Below the pieces are notes generated by a model. It did not search any database. It was not told the origin of the DNA and was given only the letters and a program-made list of their open reading frames with translations. A DNA stretch of 64,000 nucleotides from Echinometra lucunter (lineage: Eukaryota > Echinodermata > Echinoidea > Camarodonta > Echinometridae). Of the stretch, positions 58,447-64,000 are shown piece by piece. Both the position numbers and the translations under genes were made by a program. Every line of letters begins with the position of its first letter. The first letter of the stretch is position 1. The stretch lies in NCBI GenBank assembly GCA_029962745.1, contig CM057161.1, forward strand, positions 9,346,638-9,410,637, written 5' to 3'.

Positions 58447-61400
58447 CTGTGAGATAAGAGAAAATGTATTATGATTCCACATGAAAACCACATAAAAATG
58501 ACTGGAGAAAATTGGAAAATGCAACAGCGCTAGAAAGAAGCAATTCCTTATTGACCACTCGAACAGGTGAGGTCCATCCTTCCCAATATTTCTGAACTGC
58601 CAAAGTTTACCTGTATACATTTAAAACATGTATTCGATAGAGTGCCATCTCACATCATTATGGGATTTGCCTGTTCCTTATCTAAAACATAAACTGTATC
58701 TTTGCTCTTGTTATGTGCTGCCTACCTTTAAAACTTAGCTTAAGACAATCTATTCCACATTGCATACAACTAGCCCCTATCTGAATCTTTCCAGGATGAA
58801 TCATGGACAGGATACAGTATTTTTCGGTCTCATCAGCGCCCTTGAGTAGGAAACTAGATATCGGCGCTCTATAAATACCTGGATTGGATTGGATTGGATT
58901 AGAAAGTGCCGTGTGACATTTTTTGCTTTGTGTGTTTTAAAGCATCTAAAATAGCAGGCAATTTGTATTCATAATGATGCATAATTTCCAGTTGCTAATG
59001 GATTTATGTCCTCATACCTTGATAAGTTTCTCAATCCTGTCCACCTCAGCACCTAGCTGGTCTATGATCTTCTCCCCATGTTTTAACATGAAGGATTCCA
59101 CATCCTCCAGGTTTGTGAAACTTTGAATTTCCTGCAAACAAGAATTTAAAATCAAAATAGTTTGCCACATCCTTTGATATTTCATAAAAAATATAATATA
59201 ATATTCTTGGTGATAGCACAATGTTAAAAATCTGATGTTTAATACATGAATTTGTAGTAGTGATAAGCGTGAATGACTGAGCAGTACCTGTGCATCTCAT
59301 TTTCAGATGTATTTTAACTTTTTAGATGTATATATGAAGTATTTTTTACATTGTGTGACCACATCAAATTTCCACATTCACTTGAGGATTAGGATGAATA
59401 AAATTTGAATTTGAATTGAATAACTGATTCAGATTAATCCATGAAATGCTTTTCTGGTTTCCAACTTGTATAACAACAGAAAGGTATATTATGACATAAC
59501 ATAGCACTTTCTTGAATGTAAAGTTTTTTAAAAGAGAGAAAAAAAAGAAATAGACACAAGACAATTCAAGCAACATGGCATCTCATATCCAAATCAATAT
59601 TAAAGCAATCTAAGTAAAGGAATAAGAAAAAAAAAGCTCCAAATCAATGCAAGCGAATCCAAATATGAGGTCTGGTGCTATCTCTACCAACTAAGGCTGC
59701 TTATCAAAAGTCCTGTCCCACGTCTTTGATCGTCTTCTCCGCGACCGTTCTTTTACATTGCCTTCCCAATCCCCTGTTGTTTTGTCTACAGAGAGACAGG
59801 AAGATCACAGGGGAAAAGACGCTGAGAGGGAAAGATGCTAAAGAACGCATTCCAAATTGGCTCCGACTTTTAATAAGGTGCCTAAGCCCCCCACCCCCCC
59901 CCCCCCCAGCCTTTACTTCTTAAAATGCCCCTTACCTTGAGAAGAACTTCCAAGTCCTGTGTATCAAGGTAAGATCTTGTGAGTTCAGCACCATCGATAT
60001 CAAGCTCTGCTTTGAAGCGTATCGTGTTCACTCCCATGTCTGTAGCCTTCACATCATACACTCCTCTGGGTAATCAGGATGAATAAGAGAATTAGAAGTT
60101 TAGATACAATAGGGACATCACATACGAGGTGAAAAGTGTGGATTCACAAATCGATTTTCTAATCGCGATTAGAATTTCAATTTTATTTTGTTTGTGGACA
60201 GAATAATCTTACTAATAATCGTGATTCTAATTGCGATCTAAATGGCAGTAAGAAGTGTAATTTTTCAGAATAATCACAATTATTTGTGTTGCATTGTGCA
60301 TGTAAACGGAATCAAGATTTGAAAATCACTTGAATACCAATTGAATACCAACTTAAATACAAATTGACCCATTATCCTATTATTCTTTGCGTGTGAGCGT
60401 CCGACATCCAGTTTGCTCGCGATGTTCTATGCGCATGCACTGCATGATATCTTGACACCACTGATCTAGTATTGATGGTATTAAGACAAATCAGTGTTCA
60501 TTAGTAGGCCTACATGTAGTTTTCACTGAGTTTGCTGCAGTACTTTTTGTAGCCCTTCTATTGTTGATGTGTGGTGGCAAGTATTTGCCCCCGTCAAGAT
60601 CGTGCTAAAAATGAAGTTAAAGCGGAAAATTTCCCCATGTGTGAACGGTTGCAATAAAACTGAAATTTGGATCATGATTTGAATCACGATTCAAATTTCA
60701 ATTCCTCTTGTGTGTGAATCAACTACTATTTGGAACAAAATCCTTTATACGCTAAAACCTCTAGGCTCTTGCTATCTAGGTACGATATTGTGAGTTTGGC
60801 CTCATCAATCTAAATATGCTTTGAAAAGTATTAATTTTGCTCCCATATCTGCTAGCGTTGAGAACATATACTCCTCTGGTCAATGAGAGAAAAGACTAAA
60901 CAAACTGGAAGTTTGGTATTGATGTCTGAATCAAAGTGACTAATTTTCATTCCCCCCCCCCCCCAAAAAAAAAAAAAAAAAAAACCAAACAAACAAACAT
61001 GATACAAAATTAATTCAAAGACTCATGAAAGATCATAAAATCATATGGCACAACTAAGAGTTCTATCAGGCACCGGTTGATGCAACTGACCTGATCATTA
61101 CATCATTTTCCATGACCTCACTAAGCTTGAGAAGCTGATCATCCGGGATGGAACGTCCAGTCAGGGCCATGGTGTTGGTATAGATAAGGAAGCCAGATAC
61201 AGCTCCTGAAGGAGGAAGGGGAAGGAAAGGTGTTGTAGTAGTAATTTGTTAGACAAGCAGGCATCACAGCTTGGAGTGATAAAAAACTAAAGCATAGATT
61301 TCATGGGCACTCGAACCTTTTGCGAAGAATGCGAATGTCGAAAAAATGGCAACATTCGCATTTTATGCACCGAAAGTTCACCAAACTTGCACAGACATGC

Positions 61401-62253
61401 GGAAGTGTCGTCAATTGTTTGCAGGATGTGGAAAAGTTCACAAGAAATTTCAAACTTTTTTGAAATTCTGCCAAACTACAAAAGAACAACTGGCTACGCG
61501 TCTGAACCCCCGCGCAAGTTTGGCAAAACTTTTGGAGCCTAAAATGCGAATGTTGGACTTTGCCATTTTTTTCCACATTCACATCCTTCGCAAAACGTTC
61601 GCGGGCCCGTAACAACTATGCTTAAGGCATGCACAGGGCTCAACACTTACACACGGGCCCCAAAGATTCAGGTCCACACCCCCCCCCCCTCCAAAGTGAC
61701 CAATTTTTTTTTTTTTAAACACAGGGCTCAGAGCCTGGAATTTCAATCTGGAAACCTACCAAAAAAGTTGGAACCTTGCCCAGCTTATAAACAGCTACTA
61801 AGGTTGGTCAGGCATACTTCATATAACCAAAAAAAGAAAATCACTGGAATAGAGAAGGAATTAGCTTTAGCAAGCTCTTATATATGTCTGGGGAACTCAT
61901 AAACATTTCTATCAGTAATACTCTTCCCCATAAGATCAAATGAAGATTATAAATCAAGAAAGGCAATGTATCTCCCCTGAACAAAGACTTCATTGGACAT
62001 GCAAATAAATTAAAATTCTTTGATAGCAGGTTCTCATAAAGACTACACTTTCAAACCATATCAAAGTGAATGGAATATTGCATTTTTCTCTTACCGAGTA
62101 GTGTCCCAACTCCTAATGCTCCTATGGAATCATACATAGGGTTGCCTGTCAAAGAGGTGAGCCCCATACAGCTACCAGCGATGAGCACACCAATCACCGC
62201 TGCTGTGTCTTCCAGGAAAACAACGTTGACACTGGGATCTCTAGCCCTCCACA
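58402..62253 (-). CDS. SLC30A9: Zinc transporter 9 SLC30A9 (C-terminal five exons)
   Basis: Joining 62253-62095, 61205-61091, 60065-59936, 59131-59018 and 58446-58402 on the - strand gives one continuous frame of about 186 residues ending in a stop. All junctions are GT-AG. The exons encode RDPSVNVVFLEDTAAVIGVL, GNPMYDSIGALGVGTLL and IYTNTMALTGRSI (the last membrane helices), then a cytosolic-type domain with YDVKATDMG, RFKAELDIDG, TRSYLD, FMLKHGEKIIDQLGAEVDRIE and the C-terminal NPEVRHVDLEIL. These follow human SLC30A9 almost residue for residue in the last 40 positions. SLC30A9 is a cation-diffusion-facilitator protein of mitochondria implicated in zinc export. The N-terminal exons are outside the window. 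Confidence 0.97.
58705..58906 (+). mobile_element. Retroposon 3' end with GGATT tail, in an SLC30A9 intron
   Basis: A segment with GGCGCTCTATAAATACC followed by a (TGGAT)n tail, TGGATTGGATTGGATT. The upstream part reads like the decayed C-terminus of a LINE (TFKT-LK-, CATTGCATAC). A GCGCT-TATAAAT end plus a short tandem tail is common to LINE/SINE partners in invertebrates. The 5' limit is a guess. Confidence 0.55.
59018..59131 (-). CDS. SLC30A9: SLC30A9 exon (-2)
   Basis: 114 nt, phase 0/0. The acceptor is TTGTTTGCAG and the donor GTATGA on the - strand. It encodes EIQSFTNLEDVESFMLKHGE, then KIIDQLGAEVDRIEKLIK, the most conserved C-terminal helix of ZnT9. Confidence 0.97.
59692..59886. mobile_element. 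MITE family 'CTTATCAAAAGTC', copy 2, in an SLC30A9 intron
   Basis: TAAGGCTGCTTATCAAAAGTC-type left end and GACTTTTAATAAGGTGCCTA right end. It is collinear with the copy at 54368. It sits about 50 bp downstream of the donor of the exon at 59936, followed by poly-C. Confidence 0.85.
59936..60065 (-). CDS. SLC30A9: SLC30A9 exon (-3)
   Basis: 130 nt, phase 2 in and 0 out. The acceptor is TTACCCAG and the donor GTAAGG. It encodes GVYDVKATDMGVNTIRFKAE, then LDIDGAELTRSYLDTQDLEV and LLK, matching HDVKATDLG-x-RFKAEVDFDG of human SLC30A9. Confidence 0.97.
60136..60722. repeat. Old palindromic element with iterated AATCGCGATT-type words, in an SLC30A9 intron
   Basis: The left arm TGGATTCACAAATCGATTTT, with GCGATTAGAATTTCAATTT, pairs loosely with GAATCACGATTCAAATTTCA and TTGTGTGTGAATC at the right. 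Variants of AATCGCGATT / AATCGTGATT / ATTGCGATCT recur inside. Limits are approximate. Confidence 0.55.
61091..61205 (-). CDS. SLC30A9: SLC30A9 exon (-4)
   Basis: 115 nt, phase 1 in and 2 out. The acceptor is CTCCTTCAG and the donor GTCAGT. It encodes AVSGFLIYTNTMALTGRSIP, then DDQLLKLSEVMENDVMIR: the last helix and the entry to the C-terminal domain, as in IYTNTEALLGRSI-P-Q of human SLC30A9. Confidence 0.96.
61305..61610. mobile_element. 306-bp palindromic MITE (TTTTGCGAAG arms), in an SLC30A9 intron
   Basis: The left arm CGAACCTTTTGCGAAGAATG, continuing CGAATGT, pairs with ACATTCACATCCTTCGCAAA and ACGTTCG at the right. A second inner pair (AACATTCGCATTTTATGC against AAAATGCGAATGTTGGAC) extends it. 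It gives open frames on both strands purely by symmetry. The element is about 100 bp upstream (in gene orientation) of the exon at 61091. Confidence 0.85.
62095..62253 (-). CDS. SLC30A9: SLC30A9 exon (-5), membrane helices
   Basis: 159 nt, phase 1 in and 1 out. The acceptor is TTTCACCTAG and the donor GTAAGA. It encodes WRARDPSVNVVFLEDTAAVI, then GVLIAGSCMGLTSLTG and NPMYDSIGALGVGTLLG. The LEDTAAV motif lies in the helix that carries metal-coordinating residues in other cation-diffusion facilitators. It is the most upstream SLC30A9 exon found in the window. Confidence 0.97.
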
Positions 62254-62334
62254 CTAGGTGAAAGATAAATCAAATGTTACATCTTCAGGGAAATGAAGAG
62301 TTACAAACGAGGTATGCTTTAAATGCTCCTCTCT

Positions 62335-62815
62335 TTATACTAAGACCGAACACCAAGTATATGAAGAAGTCCTTTCAATACCAAAGGTCCATTTCTATGG
62401 AACAAGCTTCCACTTGTTGTTAGAAATACTAAATCCCTTCAAATGTTTAAGATAAAATGTAAAAGTCTCTCCACTACTGATTACTTTGTTTCTAAACCTC
62501 TGGTTTAGGCCCTAGTTGTTTTTTTGTTTTTTGTTTTTTTTTCTATTTTCCCCTCTTTTGTGTATAATTATAATTTAATTAGTTTTTTTTTTTTTCTTTT
62601 TCGTTTTTGCCTTTGTGTGTAGACTTTGTCTCAGATTTTTCATTTACATTTTTGGTTATTATGTATTTGTTTCAACTGATTTCATATTTTATATATGTAT
62701 TTCTGTGTGTAAATGGATCATCTTTTTATTGTGATGCAGGGCTCCCTTGAAAATAAGTTTAACAACTGAAAGGGCTACCCTGAGGAAATAAAACGGAAAT
62801 AAATCAATAAGTAAA
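62335..62815 (+). mobile_element. LINE 3' fragment (reverse-transcriptase C-terminus and 3' UTR)
   Basis: With one frameshift the segment reads TKYMKKSFQYQ, then WNKLPLVVRNTKSLQMFKIK, then CKSLSTTDYF. This is the usual C-terminal signature (FQYQGP-LWN-LP-R--KSL--FK-K-K) of CR1/L2/Jockey-like LINE polyproteins. It is followed by T-rich DNA and an end with GGGCTCCCTTGAAAATAAG, GGGCTACCCTGAGGAAATAAA. It is 5'-truncated, as most LINE copies are. Confidence 0.7.
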
Positions 62816-63478
62816 TAAATAAACAGGAGTTTGATTGCAAAAAATGACAAAGGCCATTTCTTTACATTTTCAAAGTAACATCATCATTGCATGAAACCCC
62901 CCAAATGCCTTCCATTTGATGCCTTGTTCATGATATATCAAGGAAAAGTTTTGATATATGATGTGTTTTTCCCCATTATTTTTTTTTTTAATTTTAGCAA
63001 TTTCAGTTGCAAATATTGCAAATTTACAAAAATTGATATTTTGTTTTTTTTTAAATCAAACTCTTCAAATATCCACCATACTGCACTGAAGATAATGGAA
63101 TATGGAAAAGGAATGAACTAAATCACATGTCAGAATTAATGCCTTTCTAAACACTTTTTCAGCTTTTGAGGTAATCGATCATTACCCCTTTATGCTATGT
63201 TCTCACTATTACAATTCATGCCATGACTGAAATCATGGTCTTTATCGTGGAGTAATCATGGTGATCTTCTCAGATCTTGAAGTCAGCAATGGCACTCGTC
63301 TCGATTACAGAAAAATTTTGAACACTTCAAAAATTTTCTTAAGTCACTACAATTAATTGTCAATAATAATAATGATCACTACATCAGATTGTAACAAATC
63401 GTGACAGATCGCATCCAGTCGTGCTTCTTAATTGTGGTGATCAGGATCATCCTTGGATAAGACCAATGCCTTTGAGAA
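62816..63478. other. Non-coding DNA between the LINE fragment and the MADF pseudogene
   Basis: A+T-rich, with poly-T runs. No exon of SLC30A9 is recognised on the - strand here, so the next upstream exon is probably outside the window. Confidence 0.6.
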
Positions 63479-64000
63479 ATGCCAATCAAGTGTACCAGAG
63501 GCAAGAAGGGAAAGGGCAAGGCTGCCCCATCCTCTGAGCCTGAACCAGTCCAACCAGAGCTGGCACCAGAGGAGGCAGAGGAGGCAGAGGAGACCACCCC
63601 CACCTAGAAAGCCAAGAGAGAGAAAACAGTATTTGCTTTAATGAAGAACAAAAGGAGGAAATTATCAAGTTCCTCACGAGAAACGAGGTCCTCTACAGCA
63701 AACGCCTTGTGGGGTTCAAGGATGTTACCAAGGAGAATGATCTCTGAGCTGCCTAAGCTGCCAAGATGAATACTACAATGGTGTACCTTGAAATATGGTA
63801 CACAAGCATGAGGACCATGATGGGCCAGCTAAAGAAACGTGCCAAGAAGAGTGGGTCGGAAGGAGATGCTATTACTGAGAAGAACGGCACAGAGAAGTTG
63901 GTGTGGGAGTAATTCTCTTTTTTGATCCCTCACACAGAGACGGTGAATGCCAGAAATGTGGCCTCCTTTGCAGCAGCAGCAGCAGCAGTAAGTAAAAGTG
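63479..64000 (+). pseudogene. Broken intronless MADF-domain gene (runs off the right edge)
   Basis: An ATG at 63479 opens KKGKGKAAPSSEPEP, then a run of P and E residues (to ETTPT) and a TAG at 63605. After a frameshift near 63640 the frame reads FNEEQKEEIIKFLTRNEVLY, then SKRLVGFKDVTKENDL, later TTMVYLEIWYTSMRTMMGQL, then KKRAKK, and KLVWE...FSFLIPHTETV. This is the order of a MADF/Myb-SANT-like DNA-binding domain. In-frame stops lie at 63745, 63754 and 63910. Such domains occur in Adf-1-type regulators and in the accessory protein of PIF/Harbinger transposons. Absence of introns plus decay suggests a transposon-derived or retroposed copy. Confidence 0.7.

Noticed and set aside
61303..61615. 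Open frames on both strands of about 80-104 codons
   Set aside because: They arise from the symmetry of a palindromic MITE; no protein family match.

Overview
The window is animal genomic DNA. Coding sequence is scattered in short exons with GT-AG introns. Between the exons lie A+T-rich non-coding DNA, microsatellites, poly-C/poly-G runs, tRNA-derived SINEs, LINE remnants and many short inverted-repeat (MITE-like) elements. The proteins and the repeat spectrum fit a marine invertebrate deuterostome. I favour an echinoderm, possibly a sea urchin, but this is an inference and not proven by any single marker.

Two real genes are visible. On the + strand, 8489-41605, fourteen consecutive in-phase exons encode 977 residues of a class C G-protein-coupled receptor of the GABA-B family: most of the Venus-flytrap domain, all seven transmembrane helices and a long acidic C-terminal tail ending at a stop. 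The N-terminal exons (signal peptide and about the first 100 residues) were not found and probably lie upstream of the window. On the - strand, 62253-58402, five in-phase exons encode the C-terminal ~186 residues of the zinc transporter SLC30A9 (ZnT9), including its stop. Its upstream exons lie beyond the right edge. The two genes converge on about 16.8 kb of repeat-filled intergenic DNA (41606-58401).

Layout. 1-8488: no supported exon; one SINE and three copies of one small palindromic MITE family. 8489-41605: the receptor gene. Its introns hold a 196-bp tandem duplication, a TTAA-flanked MITE, nested hAT-like MITEs, a 692-bp element with GTCCGTC runs, a degenerate ~165-190 bp tandem array, retroelement termini arranged as near-perfect inverted repeats beside (TA)n tracts, and a 46-bp minisatellite. 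41606-58401: two hAT-type MITEs, a tRNA-derived SINE split by a 674-bp inverted-repeat element, a decayed Tc1/mariner element with both terminal repeats and TA target duplications, a local ~1-kb duplication flanking it, and further TIR elements. 58402-62253: SLC30A9. 62335-64000: a LINE 3' fragment and a broken MADF-domain gene.

I found no operon-like or prokaryote-like system, no CRISPR array and no complete active transposon. The most interesting signals are: (i) the receptor's Venus-flytrap pocket, in which most known GABA contacts are substituted; (ii) at least six inverted-repeat elements whose interiors each iterate their own short word in both orientations; (iii) three retroelement termini sharing a CTGANGA-hairpin-GAAA core, one of them in a perfect 86-bp inverted repeat.
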